A stretch of DNA of 64,000 nucleotides from an uncultured Hyphomicrobiales bacterium (GTDB lineage: Bacteria; Pseudomonadota; Alphaproteobacteria; Rhizobiales; Beijerinckiaceae). Below are positions 21,512 to 30,921 of this stretch, piece by piece. A model generated the notes under the pieces. The model did no database searches. It was not told the DNA's origin and saw only the letters and a list, made by a program, of their open reading frames with translations. Each line of letters begins with the position of its first letter. The stretch's first letter is position 1. A program made the translations under genes and the position numbers. The DNA lies in contig CAINNX010000029.1 of NCBI GenBank assembly GCA_903851305.1, forward strand, positions 1 through 64,000. The letters run 5' to 3'.

Positions 21512-21545
21512 AAAAAGCCCGGCGGGATGACCGCCGGGCTTTCTT
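21512..21545. terminator. Bidirectional terminator between GST and Omp25-like genes
   Basis: A strong stem AAAAGCCCGGCGG / CCGCCGGGCTTT has a 5-base loop. It is flanked by an A-run on the left and TTCTT on the right, so it can end both convergent transcripts. Confidence 0.88.
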
Positions 21546-21566
21546 GATGTGGTCGTCTGGTGACGA

Positions 21567-22199
21567 TTAGAACTTGTAGTTCACGCCCGAACGGATGGCG
21601 CTGGTGTTGGAACCAGCGGTCGTTACAGCCGTCAGATTGTAGTTCTTGTCGCTGAGGTGGCTGTAGAGATATTCAGCCTTGGCCGACACGTTGTTGGTGA
21701 AGGCATATTCAATGCCAGCGCCTGCAGCATAGCCATTTTCCCACTCGGAGCCCGAGCCCGCAGCAGTCGTGACCTTGTTGTTGCCACCGGCGTAACCGGC
21801 TGTGCCGTACACGAGGGCGCGGTCAACTGCGACACCGGCGCGTGCACGCACTGTGCCGAACGAAGTGATCTTGGCTGAATTGGTGCCAGTGGAGCCGTCG
21901 ATGTTGGTCTTGGCGAAGTCGCCTTCAACGCCGACGACGAAATTGTCGATCTGCTGGTTGTAACCAGCCGTGCCGCCGACTGAATAGCCTTTGATGTCGC
22001 CAACAGCTGACTTGGCCGAAGCTGATTCCTTGCCGAAACCATAGCCGGCGTTCAGGCCAGCGTAAGCGCCGGTCCAGTTAAAAGACTTATAGGCGGGCGC
22101 CGGGGCGGCAGCAGCGGTGCGGCGTGGCAGGTCAGCAGCCATGGCGGTGCCAGCGAGAGCGGTGGCGACAACAGCGCCTGCGAAAATCGACTTGAACAT
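21567..22199 (-). CDS. Omp25/RopB-like outer-membrane beta-barrel porin-like protein
   Basis: 210 residues from the ATG at 22199, preceded by GAGGAG. The signal peptide MFKSIFAGAVVATALAGTAMA ends before ADLPRR. The NWTGAYAGLNAGYGFGKES segment is the opening strand of this Hyphomicrobiales family. Alternating Gly/aromatic strands follow, and the last residues are GVNYKF, ending in the aromatic needed for Bam-dependent insertion. These abundant 8-stranded surface proteins help outer-membrane stability. It is probably highly expressed, given its AT-rich leader and strong ribosome site. Confidence 0.9.
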   Translation of the reverse strand: MFKSIFAGAVVATALAGTAMAADLPRRTAAAAPAPAYKSFNWTGAYAGLNAGYGFGKESASAKSAVGDIKGYSVGGTAGYNQQIDNFVVGVEGDFAKTNIDGSTGTNSAKITSFGTVRARAGVAVDRALVYGTAGYAGGNNKVTTAAGSGSEWENGYAAGAGIEYAFTNNVSAKAEYLYSHLSDKNYNLTAVTTAGSNTSAIRSGVNYKF

Positions 22200-22588
22200 A
22201 TGCTTACTCCTCTTCACGCTAGCAGAACCCGCGCCAGCGATACGACCTTCATGTAAGATTTCAGGGGTTACTAAATCCTAACCACCGAGCATTGCTTTGT
22301 CGTTTGTGAATAAGGCGAGACTTTGTTCAAAGAAGAGTGAATAAGTAAAACATGATTCATTTCGATGTCTTCGTGTTAACCATGACGAATTCTATTGATT
22401 AGATGCGCGAAACCTTTCGATTACCTCAAGAAGACTTCGAAATAGTGTGCTTAATGAAGTGTTAAACGTGATTGTTGCCAAGTTGAAACTGTGCTTTTTC
22501 GTGGCAGGGCTGATGTTTTTATTGAATAAGCCTTGTCGTCACGCTGCGTTGCAACAGTTAGACTGTGAATGAAAAACAAGGGAAAAGC
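22200..22588. promoter_or_regulatory. AT-rich divergent promoter region with a CtrA-like half-site pair
   Basis: About 390 bases, much richer in A and T than the rest of the window, separate the Omp25-like gene and the SDR gene. I see no gene in it. TTAA-N7-TTAA occurs at 22451-22465, the pattern bound by the cell-cycle regulator CtrA. Promoters for both genes must lie here, but I cannot place -35 and -10 boxes with confidence. Confidence 0.5.
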
Positions 22589-23359
22589 ATGAGCCAAGAT
22601 CTTCAGGGCATTCGGAACGCGCTTGTGACGGGCGCTGCACGGCGTATCGGCCGTGCCATTGCTCTGCGTCTGGCGGGTGAGGGCTATGGTCTGGCGCTTC
22701 ATTCGAGCTTGCGCTCTGCTTCGGATGCGGAGGTCTTGGCGCAAGACATTCGCCGTTCAGGTGGCCGCGCACAGGTTGTCACGGGTGATCTGGGCCGAGC
22801 CGAGGATGTTGCAGGCTTGCTCAGCAAAGCCGCGGTCGCCATCGGGCCGCTCAGCCTGCTTGTCAACAATGCCTCGCTTTATGAGCCTGATGTGCCGGGT
22901 GCTTTTGATGGCACCTTCTTTGATCAAATGATGGCGGTCAATCTGCGTGCGCCATTGCAACTCGCTTCAGATTTTGCTGCGGCTTTGCCCACGCAGGCGC
23001 GTGGTGCTGTTATCAATATTATCGATCAAAAAGTCTGGCGTCTGAACCCGCGCTATTTCTCTTACACGTTGAGCAAAAGCGCTTTCTGGACGGCGACGCA
23101 AACCATGGCGCAAGCTTATGCGCCCCGCATTCGGGTCAATGCTGTGGGGCCAGGGCCGGTCTTGCCAAATCATCTGGAAGGTGAGGCAGGTTTTTTGCGC
23201 GAGGCGGCAGCTGTGCCTTTAGGTGCAAGTGTGAGCCCGGATGAAATTGCTGATGCGGTGATTTATCTCGTTCATGCGCGTAGTGTGACAGGGCAGATGA
23301 TCGCGGTCGATGGCGGTCAGCATTTGGCGTGGAAGACGCCAGACGTGCCCGAGCATTAA
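22589..23359 (+). CDS. SDR family oxidoreductase, pteridine reductase/FolM-like
   Basis: 256 residues from the ATG at 22589, with AAGGGA 5 bases upstream; a GTG at 22565 is a weaker choice. Short-chain dehydrogenase marks are TGAARRIG (14-21), NNAS (94-97) and the catalytic pair Y159 and K163 in YTLSK. The TGxxxRxG form of the cofactor loop is characteristic of pteridine reductases, and GPGPVLP replaces the usual PG motif. It probably reduces a pterin or folate with NADPH. Its end overlaps the convergent small gene by 4 bases. Confidence 0.82.
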   Translation: MSQDLQGIRNALVTGAARRIGRAIALRLAGEGYGLALHSSLRSASDAEVLAQDIRRSGGRAQVVTGDLGRAEDVAGLLSKAAVAIGPLSLLVNNASLYEPDVPGAFDGTFFDQMMAVNLRAPLQLASDFAAALPTQARGAVINIIDQKVWRLNPRYFSYTLSKSAFWTATQTMAQAYAPRIRVNAVGPGPVLPNHLEGEAGFLREAAAVPLGASVSPDEIADAVIYLVHARSVTGQMIAVDGGQHLAWKTPDVPEH

Positions 23360-23619
23360 TCAGCGGTTGGCAGACGGCGGATGGTGAATTCAATCTGTCC
23401 GTCCGCCAGTTCGCGCCAGCTTTCAATTTCCGTCATATAGGCTTGTTTGGGAAACGAGCTGAACCATTCGCGAGCTTTTTCGCGCGCTGCATCGCGTGGC
23501 AAGGTAAAGGTCTCGCGCCGAAATGCACTTGCAACCTGATCACGCGCACGCCGTGTGGTGCGCGCACGCTGTGATAGCGAGCGGGCCAGATCGGCGGGCA
23601 TTTTGCGGTCGTAGGCCAT
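23356..23619 (-). CDS. Small conserved-looking hypothetical protein
   Basis: 87 residues, rich in Arg and Ala at the N-terminus (ADLARSLSQRARTTRRARDQ). The compact C-terminal half has KAREWFSSFPKQAY and DGQIEFTIRRLPTAD. Codon use and the protein-like second half suggest a real gene, but I cannot name a family. It reads towards the SDR gene and overlaps it by 4 bases. No clear ribosome site precedes the ATG at 23619, and M7 is an alternative start. Confidence 0.6.
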   Translation of the reverse strand: MAYDRKMPADLARSLSQRARTTRRARDQVASAFRRETFTLPRDAAREKAREWFSSFPKQAYMTEIESWRELADGQIEFTIRRLPTAD

Positions 23620-23676
23620 CGCGGGTCTCAGCGTCGAATAAGCCCGAGCTTAGCTCTTTGCCCCCGCGCTGGGGAG

Positions 23677-24864
23677 TCATTTTGCGCGGGCGGCCAGTGC
23701 CTCTGTCACAATCTGCTCAAAGGCCTCGGGGTTTTCGGGGAAGCCTTTCTGAATCCATCGCTTTTGGATCTCGTTGAGCATTTCGCCAATGGCTCTGCCC
23801 GGGCTCATGCCGCGTGCAAGGAGGTCGGCACCGTTCAGGGGCAATTTGGGTTCGTTCAAGCTTTGTGCTTGTGCGCATGCCTCTTCAAAGCCCGCTAACA
23901 TCAGTGCGTCGCAGGTTGCTTGCCGTCCAAAAAGCATCAGGCAGATGCGGATGTGATGTGTGTCAGGTTCTGTTGCGCGGGAGATTTTTTCTGATGCTTG
24001 GGCGGCGCGAGACAATCTTTGCGTTTCAGCATTTGATAGGCGCAAACAGTCTTGCAAGCGCGCCGCGTCTTCGCGCTTCAGCATGGCCAGACTCGCGAGT
24101 TTTAAAATGGCATCGCACTCGTGGGGTATGCGCGCCAGACGTGTTGTGCAATAGACGCCACCCAAGAGCGGCATAACAAGCCCAAATCCACTCATAAGAG
24201 CAAGGGTGTCGGCAGCGCCTTCTGTCTCAAACAGTTTTATCAGCTCTGCGCGCACACGCTCGCGCGATAAACCGTTCAAGCCCTCGCGCTGGTGCAAAAT
24301 GGCTTGAAGCGCTGCAGGGTCAGCGGTGTTTTCTGAAAAAGCTGCATGAAACCGGAAATAGCGTAGAATACGCAAATAATCTTCGCGGATGCGGGTTGCC
24401 GGATCGCCAATAAAGCGCACATGGCGCATTTCAATATCGCGCATACCATCGGCATAATCATGCACAATTCCGTTAGCGCCTACAGATAGTGCATTGAACG
24501 TGAAATCACGGCGCAGAGCATCTTTTTTAAAATCACGTCCAAAAAGAACCGTGGCACGACGTCCGTCTGTGTCAACATCTTCGCGCAAGGTGGTGATCTC
24601 GAACGGAACATGATCGACAATCAACGTGACGGTGCCATGATCAATGCCGGTCGGCACGCTTTTGAGGCCAGCTTTTGCTGCGCGTGCAATCACCACATCG
24701 GGCGTCGCGGTGGTGGCCAGATCAATGTCGTGAACTGGTTTGCCCATGAAATGATTGCGTACCGCGCCGCCCACCACGCGCAGCTCCTCGCCATGGCCAT
24801 CGAGTGCGGCAAACACGCGCTGCACATGGGGATCATCGAAGAAAGAGGGTGAGCCGATCTTCAC
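23677..24864 (-). CDS. CCA tRNA nucleotidyltransferase / poly(A) polymerase family protein
   Basis: 395 residues. The class II nucleotidyltransferase head is clear: VVGGAVRNHFMGKPVHDIDLAT with the two catalytic aspartates in DID. LFGRDFKKDALRRDFTFNAL, DYADGMRDIEMRHVRFIGDP and RILRYFRFHAAF follow. It adds or repairs the CCA end of tRNA. Its start overlaps the end of the Nudix gene by 4 bases (ATGA), and the DUF1285 gene precedes that, giving a tight three-gene operon. Such a DUF1285-Nudix-CCA order is common in Alphaproteobacteria. Confidence 0.94.
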   Translation of the reverse strand: MKIGSPSFFDDPHVQRVFAALDGHGEELRVVGGAVRNHFMGKPVHDIDLATTATPDVVIARAAKAGLKSVPTGIDHGTVTLIVDHVPFEITTLREDVDTDGRRATVLFGRDFKKDALRRDFTFNALSVGANGIVHDYADGMRDIEMRHVRFIGDPATRIREDYLRILRYFRFHAAFSENTADPAALQAILHQREGLNGLSRERVRAELIKLFETEGAADTLALMSGFGLVMPLLGGVYCTTRLARIPHECDAILKLASLAMLKREDAARLQDCLRLSNAETQRLSRAAQASEKISRATEPDTHHIRICLMLFGRQATCDALMLAGFEEACAQAQSLNEPKLPLNGADLLARGMSPGRAIGEMLNEIQKRWIQKGFPENPEAFEQIVTEALAARAK

Positions 24865-25532
24865 GCATATAGCCTTTCGTGAAGATTGCGGATGATTCCA
24901 GCTGTCACGCCCCAGATGTTTTTTCCGCCATAAGGCATGACATGGAAATGACGTGTCACACCCTCACGCGTGCGTGATTCCCGGGCATGGTTGGTGGTAT
25001 CCATCAAAAAGCGCAGCGGCACTTCAAAGGCTTCTTCGACTTCCGTGTGGTTGATGGTGAGTGCAAAAGGTGTACGCACTTCAGCCACAAGCGGCAAAAT
25101 GCGAAAGCCCGAATGGGTGAGATAGGTGTCAAGAAAACCCAAGGGCGTCACAAGCTCGGGTGACAGCCCGATCTCTTCTTGTGCTTCGCGCAGGGCGGCT
25201 GCCGCCGCGCTCTCATCTTCCGGATCGATGCGCCCGCCTGGAAAAGCGACTTGTCCCGCATGGCGGCGCAAAGCGAGTGAGCGGCGCGTCAAAAGCACAT
25301 GTGTTTCATCGCCACGTGCAATCAGGGGAATGAGCACGGCGGCGGGCGTCGCCGCTGCGGCTAACCCGTTTTTGTAAAGATCGGGATTGAGCACATGGTC
25401 GCCACGATGCGGGATGTTTAGCGGGTCTGTCGCGCTCAAGGGCAGGTCAAGCGAGAGGCGTGCGAGGGCGCGCATGCGTACATCGCTGGCGGAGAAAGGC
25501 ACATGGTCCTTGATCTCGCTGGGGCCTGTCAT
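24861..25532 (-). CDS. Nudix hydrolase, CoA pyrophosphatase-like (NudL type)
   Basis: 223 residues. The Nudix box GGRIDPEDESAAAAALREAQ (with EEIGL following) is complete. Before it, RRHAGQVAFPGG matches the extra UPF0035 element of CoA pyrophosphatases. It probably hydrolyses CoA or a related nucleoside diphosphate derivative. It overlaps both neighbours by 4 bases, so all three genes of the operon are translationally coupled. Confidence 0.9.
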   Translation of the reverse strand: MTGPSEIKDHVPFSASDVRMRALARLSLDLPLSATDPLNIPHRGDHVLNPDLYKNGLAAAATPAAVLIPLIARGDETHVLLTRRSLALRRHAGQVAFPGGRIDPEDESAAAAALREAQEEIGLSPELVTPLGFLDTYLTHSGFRILPLVAEVRTPFALTINHTEVEEAFEVPLRFLMDTTNHARESRTREGVTRHFHVMPYGGKNIWGVTAGIIRNLHERLYA

Positions 25533-26086
25533 TTTGATATGCCTGTTCCGATTATGAAAAACGTCTCTCCTGATGCCACGCCGGTCTCTTCGCGTCCATT
25601 CACCAGACGGGTGTCTGCCTGCGCGACCAGATCAAAGGTCACAGCGCGGGTGACGAGCGCCCATAAGTCGCCGCGCACCAAGAGATAGGGTTTGAGCCCG
25701 TCTGCTGCGCCCCGCTCAAAGCGCAAGGGATGGTCGAGGCCAGCCGTCACCTTCTCGCCGAGATTGGTGCGAAAGATGAGTCTTTCATCCTCCATCCACA
25801 GGTCGACGGCCAGAAAAGGCGCGTCCTCAACCTCGACGGGCACTTTTTCAACCGGCGTCACAAGAAAATGACCATCGGCCTCGCGCCGCAGAACAGAGGC
25901 AAAGAGCTTGACGAGGGCGGGGCGGGAAATGGGCGAGTTTTGATAGTGCCAGGCACCGTCGCGGGTGATTTTCAGACCAATATCAGCGCAAAGGGGTGGA
26001 TTCCACGCAGGGGCGGACGGCAGGTTGGTCAATTGCGCAGCGGCAGCCGCAACGGCGTCCAGCCTCCCTTTCTCTGCCTCCGCCAT
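25529..26086 (-). CDS. DUF1285 domain-containing protein
   Basis: 185 residues from the ATG at 26086, preferred because GAGAGGA lies 10 bases upstream; an earlier ATG at 26134 has no ribosome site. The family pattern DIGLKITRDGAWHYQNSPIS, VTPVEKVPVEVEDAPF and FRTNLGEKV is clear. Its function is not established. It heads the Nudix and CCA-transferase operon and is divergent from the MoxR module. Confidence 0.85.
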   Translation of the reverse strand: MAEAEKGRLDAVAAAAAQLTNLPSAPAWNPPLCADIGLKITRDGAWHYQNSPISRPALVKLFASVLRREADGHFLVTPVEKVPVEVEDAPFLAVDLWMEDERLIFRTNLGEKVTAGLDHPLRFERGAADGLKPYLLVRGDLWALVTRAVTFDLVAQADTRLVNGREETGVASGETFFIIGTGISK

Positions 26087-26215
26087 GATGCGACCATCCT
26101 CTCGTGTGGAACTGTGGGGCTTGTGCATCGACATTGCCGCCCCGCGACCTAAACTAACAAGATCAGGTTGAAACGGGAACCGTCAGGACCGGTCTGGCCG
26201 GGGGGATCAGGGATC

Positions 26216-27217
26216 ATGCAGGACAATAGCGCCACCTCACTCGATGCCGCCGTCACCCGCTCGGCAGAAGCCGCCCTTGAGCGCGTCGGCGCGGCGCGCG
26301 CCGCCATCGGCACGGTGATCTTTGGCCAGGAGCGGGTGGTTGAAGAAACGCTCGTTACATTGATCGCCGGCGGCCACGGCTTGTTGGTCGGTGTGCCGGG
26401 CCTCGCCAAGACCAAGCTTGTGGAGACGCTGGGCACGGTGCTGGGGCTTGATGCGCGTCGCGTGCAATTCACGCCTGATCTGATGCCCTCCGACATTTTG
26501 GGTTCTGAAATTCTCGAAGAAGGCTCTGATCGTGCGCGGGCCTTCCGCTTTGTCAAAGGCCCGATCTTTGCGCAGCTGTTGATGGCCGATGAAATCAACC
26601 GCGCCAGCCCGCGCACGCAATCGGCTTTGCTGCAGGCGATGCAGGAATATCATGTCACGGTGGCAGGCGAGCGGCATGATCTGCCAAAGCCTTTCCATGT
26701 GCTGGCCACACAAAATCCACTGGAGCAGGAAGGCACTTATCCATTGCCCGAGGCCCAGCTTGATCGCTTTCTGATGCAGATTGATGTGACTTATCCCGAC
26801 CGCGAGGCCGAGCGGCGCATCCTGATCGAGACGACAGGCGAAAGTGACGTGCGTCTGCGCGCTGCCATGAGCGCGGATGATCTCATGGCAACGCAGCGCC
26901 TCGTGCGCCGCCTGCCCGTGGGCGAGCGTGTCGTTGATGCCATTTTGGATCTCGTGCGCTCGGCGCGCCCGGGCGAAGGCGGCCATGAGGTGACGCAATA
27001 TATCGCTTGGGGGCCGGGGCCGCGCGCGGCGCAAGCACTCATGCTCGCATCTCGTGCGCGTGCCTTGGTAGATGGCCGCTTGGCACCCTCGCTTGATGAT
27101 CTTATCGCTCTGGCTGAGCCTGTCTTGAAGCACCGTATGGCGCTGACCTTTGCGGCGCGTGCGGAAGGCTGGACCATTTCATCGGTCATCGCCAAGCTCG
27201 CTGAAAAGCTCGGCTGA
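26216..27217 (+). CDS. MoxR family AAA+ ATPase
   Basis: 333 residues from the ATG at 26216. Walker A reads GVPGLAKTKL, the variant used by MoxR proteins, and Walker B reads LLMADEINRA. Sensor and arginine-finger regions LATQNPLEQEGTYPLPEAQLDRF complete the AAA+ core, and a lid domain follows. MoxR ATPases act as chaperones with von Willebrand factor A-type partners. The DUF58 gene starts 2 bases later and two membrane proteins follow, which is the standard context. Confidence 0.93.
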   Translation: MQDNSATSLDAAVTRSAEAALERVGAARAAIGTVIFGQERVVEETLVTLIAGGHGLLVGVPGLAKTKLVETLGTVLGLDARRVQFTPDLMPSDILGSEILEEGSDRARAFRFVKGPIFAQLLMADEINRASPRTQSALLQAMQEYHVTVAGERHDLPKPFHVLATQNPLEQEGTYPLPEAQLDRFLMQIDVTYPDREAERRILIETTGESDVRLRAAMSADDLMATQRLVRRLPVGERVVDAILDLVRSARPGEGGHEVTQYIAWGPGPRAAQALMLASRARALVDGRLAPSLDDLIALAEPVLKHRMALTFAARAEGWTISSVIAKLAEKLG

Positions 27218-27219
27218 TC

Positions 27220-28140
27220 ATGGCGCAGGTCGAGCTCCTCATTCGGGACGACGCAGAGCGCCAAGCTTTGCACCCTTTGGGGCCGCTTGATCTTGCACGC
27301 CGCCTGCCGGGCCTGATTGTCTCCGCCAAAGAAGTTGCAGCGACCGTGATGCACGGCGTGCATGGGCGCAAGCGTGCGGGTGCTGGTGAGACCTTCTGGC
27401 AGTTTCGTCCCTTCACCTATGGCGAAGCGAGTGCGCGCATTGATTGGCGCCGCTCTGCACGTGACGACAGGCTCTATGTGCGCGAGCGCGAATGGGAGGC
27501 GGCGCATACAGTCTGGATCTGGTGTGATCGCTCCCCCTCCATGGCTTATGTGTCGGGCCTTGCCTTGCAGCCCAAGATCGATCGCGCTCTGGTTTTAGGC
27601 CTGGCGCTGGCCGATTGCTTGGTGCGTGGTGGCGAGCGTGTTGGCATTCCCGGCCTCACGCGCGCTTTTGCGGCCCGCGACATTGTCGAGCGTCTGGCCG
27701 AGCGCATGGCAGAAGAATCGGCGCGCCCCGGCCATGTGGCAGGTGAATTGCCGCCAGCCGAAGCGCTGGCGCCGCGCACGCAAGCCGTCATTCTGTCAGA
27801 TTTTCTCTCCGACCCGCATGAGATCGCCGCCACCATTCGCGCCATGTCTGCGCGTGGGGCGCGTGGTCATCTTGTGATGATTATGGATCCCGTCGAAGAG
27901 ACGTTTCCCTTCTCCGGTCACACCGAATTTCGCGATGTCGATTCCTCTGCGCGCTTGCGCGTGGGTGAAGCGCAATCGTTCCGCGCGGATTACATCCGCC
28001 GTCTGGCTGAGCATCGCGACAGCTTGCGCGCGGCCGCGCGTGCGCGTGGCTGGAGTTTCGCGCTCCATCATACTGACAGGCCCGCCTCTGAAGCTTTGCT
28101 CAATCTGCGCATGCAGCTTGAAGTTGGGCAGGGGGGCTGA
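27220..28140 (+). CDS. DUF58 domain-containing protein
   Basis: 306 residues without membrane segments. The DUF58 hallmark runs FRPFTYGEASARIDWRRSAR then DRLYVREREWE. A vWA-like domain follows, with WIWCDRSPSM containing the D-x-S-x-S metal site in modified form. It is thought to be the partner or target of the MoxR ATPase. It lies 2 bases after moxR and 3 before the next gene, so it is part of a polycistronic unit. Confidence 0.9.
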   Translation: MAQVELLIRDDAERQALHPLGPLDLARRLPGLIVSAKEVAATVMHGVHGRKRAGAGETFWQFRPFTYGEASARIDWRRSARDDRLYVREREWEAAHTVWIWCDRSPSMAYVSGLALQPKIDRALVLGLALADCLVRGGERVGIPGLTRAFAARDIVERLAERMAEESARPGHVAGELPPAEALAPRTQAVILSDFLSDPHEIAATIRAMSARGARGHLVMIMDPVEETFPFSGHTEFRDVDSSARLRVGEAQSFRADYIRRLAEHRDSLRAAARARGWSFALHHTDRPASEALLNLRMQLEVGQGG

Positions 28141-28143
28141 TCG

Positions 28144-30921
28144 ATGCTGGGCCTGCCACTCGCCTTTGCTGCGCCTTTCGTGCTCTCTGCACTGCTTGTG
28201 CTGCCAGCGTTTTGGTATCTGCTGCGCCTCACGCCGCCGCGCCCGCGCGAGATTGCTTTCCCGCCCTTGCGGCTGATCCTGGATTTGCAGGCGCGCGAAG
28301 AAACACCCGCGCACACGCCGTGGTGGCTGCTCGCTTTGCGCCTGTTGCTGGCAGCTTTCATCATTATCGCCATGGCTGGACCTGTCTGGAATCCGCCGCC
28401 CGCATCGCTTGTCGCGCGCGGGCCTGTGCTGGTGCTGATGGATGATGGCTGGACAGCGGCCCCTGATTGGGCCGAGCGCGTCAATGCAGCCGCCGAGCGC
28501 ATGGCGTCTGCCAACCGTGAGGGTCGCCCGGCTGCGCTCGTCGCTCTGTCGGAGGGTGCGCGCGAAATCATCGCGCAGGATTCAGCGCGCGTCACAGAGC
28601 GTCTGCGGGCTTTGAAGCCTGTGCCCTATGTGGCAGACCGGCGTCTGGCTTTGCCTGCCATTGAGAAATTTTTAAGCCGCGAGAAGCAGGCCGAGATTGT
28701 CTGGATTGCCGATGGCTTGATCAGTGGCTTTGCCGACGAATTTTCGCGCGATCTTGGCACGCTCGCAGGCGCCAATCCTGTTCATTTGGTGCGCGCCAGC
28801 CGTCCGCTGTTGGCCATTTCATCCACCGAGAATGCAGCTGGCGCGTTGGAAGTGACACTGACACGCGCGCAAACACAAACTCCGGCGGCGGGCCAATTGC
28901 GTGCCTTTGACAAAAAAGGCCTGGCCATGGGGCAGGGCTCTTTTGATTTCGGTGCGTCTCTGGAAGCCAAAGCCACATTCGATCTGCCGATTGAATTGCG
29001 AAATGACATTGCCCGCGTTGAGATTGAAGGCGAGCATTCAGCCGGTGCTGTGAGCCTGCTTGATGAGCGTTGGAAGCGCCGCCGAGTCGGGCTGGCGGCG
29101 GGCTCAACGGCTGACGTCGCGCAGCCTTTGCTCTCACCGCTCTATTATCTGCGCCGCGCCTTGCAGCCCTTCGCCGAAGTGCGCGAGGCACAAGCGGGCC
29201 GTGGGGATCCGATCCTCTCGCTGCTTGAAGATCGTCTGTCAGTGCTTGTGCTGGCTGATATCGGCGTCATCACCGGCAAGACGCGCGACGAAGTTTTGCG
29301 CTTCGTCACTGAAGGCGGCGTGCTCTTGCGCTTTGCGGGCACGCGACTGGCGGGTGCAAGTGACGATCTCGTGCCGGTGCGCCTGCGCCGTGGTGGGCGC
29401 GTGCTGGGTGGCGCAATGTCGTGGGATCAGCCCAAGCAGCTAGCAAGCTTTCCAGCAGAAAGCCCCTTTGCGGGTCTTTCCATTCCGCAAGAAGTCACTG
29501 TCACGCGGCAAGTCCTGGCAGAGCCTGATGCCAATCTGCCCGCGCGCACTTGGGCGCAGCTGGCAGATGGCACGCCGCTGGTGACAGCTGAGAAGCGCGG
29601 CAAAGGTGTCATTGTTCTGGTGCATGTGACGGCTGACACGACATGGTCGAACCTGCCGCTGTCAGGTCTCTTCGTTGACATGCTTCGCCGCACAGTCGCG
29701 CTATCGGGCGAGACGCTGGCCACGGGGCAGGATGCGCAAGGCCAGCGCGTTGAGACATTGGCGCCGCAGCGTAGCCTCAATGGTTTTGGTGCGCTCGGCG
29801 CGCCGCCGCTCAATGCGCGCCCCATTCCAGCGAATTTTACGGGCGCGCCCGATGCTGAACATCCACCCGGTTTTTACGGTCCGCCCGAAGCGCAAGTCGC
29901 GATCAATACATTGCAGCCTGGTGAAAAGCTCGAAATGGCAAAATATGAAACGACCTTTGTGAGCGAGCCTTTGCTGCGTGCAGCGCCTGTTGATCTGCGT
30001 GCCAGCCTGATAGCGCTGGCGCTCGCACTGTTGCTCGTCGATGCCTTTGCTTCGCTCTGGCTCGCAGGCGGTTTTGATCGCCTGCCATGGCGCAAGGTTG
30101 CGCGCCGTGGCGCAGCCGCCTTGTTGCTCTCGCTGGCGACCTTGATTGTGTCTCCCGATCATGCGCGCGCACAAACCAAGCCGGGGGATGCGGCACTGAC
30201 CACGCGTCTGGCCTATGTCGTGACCGGCGATGCGCAGGCGGATGAAGCCAGCCGCTTGGGTCTGGCATCCTTGTCGCGCGCTTTGGCAGCGCGCACAGCC
30301 TTGTCGCCGGGCGAGCCGCAAGGCATTGATCCCGCGCGTGACGAACTTGCATTTTTCCCGCTGATCTATTGGCCCGTCGTCGCCACGCGCCCGCAGCCCT
30401 CGCCCGAGGCTGTCACGCGCATTGCCAATTTCATGAAACAGGGCGGCACAGTGATCTTTGACACGCGCGATGCGCTCACCGCGCGCCCCAGTGGTCCGCC
30501 CTCTCCCGAGCAGCAATGGTTGCGCACCATGCTGACGGGCGTGGACGTGCCGGAGCTGGAGCCAATCCCGCGCAGTCATGTCGTGACGAAAACATTTTAT
30601 CTGCTCGAAAATTTTGTCGGCCGCACGACAGTCGGGCAGACATGGATCGAAGCACTGCCGCCTGAAAATGCCGATCAATCCAATCGCCCTGTGCGTGCGG
30701 GCGATGGCGTCTCGCCCGTCATCATCACGTCGAATGATTTTGCGGGCGCATGGGCCGCGGACCAAAATGGCAGCCCGCTTTATCCGCTGGTGCCCGGCGG
30801 CAATCGCCAACGCGAATTGGCGCTGCGGGCTGGCGTCAATCTCGTCATGTATACGCTGACTGGCAATTACAAAGCCGATCAGGTGCATGTGCGTGACCTT
30901 CTGGAGAGGCTCGGCCATTGA
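28144..30921 (+). CDS. BatA/DUF4159 domain membrane protein
   Basis: 925 residues. The N-terminus is a BatA-type double-helix anchor: a helix near 8-27, the loop RPREIAFPPLRLILDL, and a second helix near 59-81. A long soluble region follows, then two helices near 620-643 and 656-676. The last 230 residues, with ELAFFPLIYWPVV and FMKQGGTVIFDTRDAL, match DUF4159. It is the third gene of the MoxR module. Its molecular role is unknown; a cell-envelope function is inferred from its topology. Confidence 0.88.
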   Translation: MLGLPLAFAAPFVLSALLVLPAFWYLLRLTPPRPREIAFPPLRLILDLQAREETPAHTPWWLLALRLLLAAFIIIAMAGPVWNPPPASLVARGPVLVLMDDGWTAAPDWAERVNAAAERMASANREGRPAALVALSEGAREIIAQDSARVTERLRALKPVPYVADRRLALPAIEKFLSREKQAEIVWIADGLISGFADEFSRDLGTLAGANPVHLVRASRPLLAISSTENAAGALEVTLTRAQTQTPAAGQLRAFDKKGLAMGQGSFDFGASLEAKATFDLPIELRNDIARVEIEGEHSAGAVSLLDERWKRRRVGLAAGSTADVAQPLLSPLYYLRRALQPFAEVREAQAGRGDPILSLLEDRLSVLVLADIGVITGKTRDEVLRFVTEGGVLLRFAGTRLAGASDDLVPVRLRRGGRVLGGAMSWDQPKQLASFPAESPFAGLSIPQEVTVTRQVLAEPDANLPARTWAQLADGTPLVTAEKRGKGVIVLVHVTADTTWSNLPLSGLFVDMLRRTVALSGETLATGQDAQGQRVETLAPQRSLNGFGALGAPPLNARPIPANFTGAPDAEHPPGFYGPPEAQVAINTLQPGEKLEMAKYETTFVSEPLLRAAPVDLRASLIALALALLLVDAFASLWLAGGFDRLPWRKVARRGAAALLLSLATLIVSPDHARAQTKPGDAALTTRLAYVVTGDAQADEASRLGLASLSRALAARTALSPGEPQGIDPARDELAFFPLIYWPVVATRPQPSPEAVTRIANFMKQGGTVIFDTRDALTARPSGPPSPEQQWLRTMLTGVDVPELEPIPRSHVVTKTFYLLENFVGRTTVGQTWIEALPPENADQSNRPVRAGDGVSPVIITSNDFAGAWAADQNGSPLYPLVPGGNRQRELALRAGVNLVMYTLTGNYKADQVHVRDLLERLGH

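Noticed and set aside
26237-27133. Minus-strand open frame of 298 codons
   Set aside because: It is antisense to the MoxR ATPase gene and lacks a ribosome site or protein-like composition.
29701-30918. Minus-strand open frame of 405 codons
   Set aside because: It is antisense to the DUF4159 gene; composition is Arg/His/Gln-rich as in other shadows.
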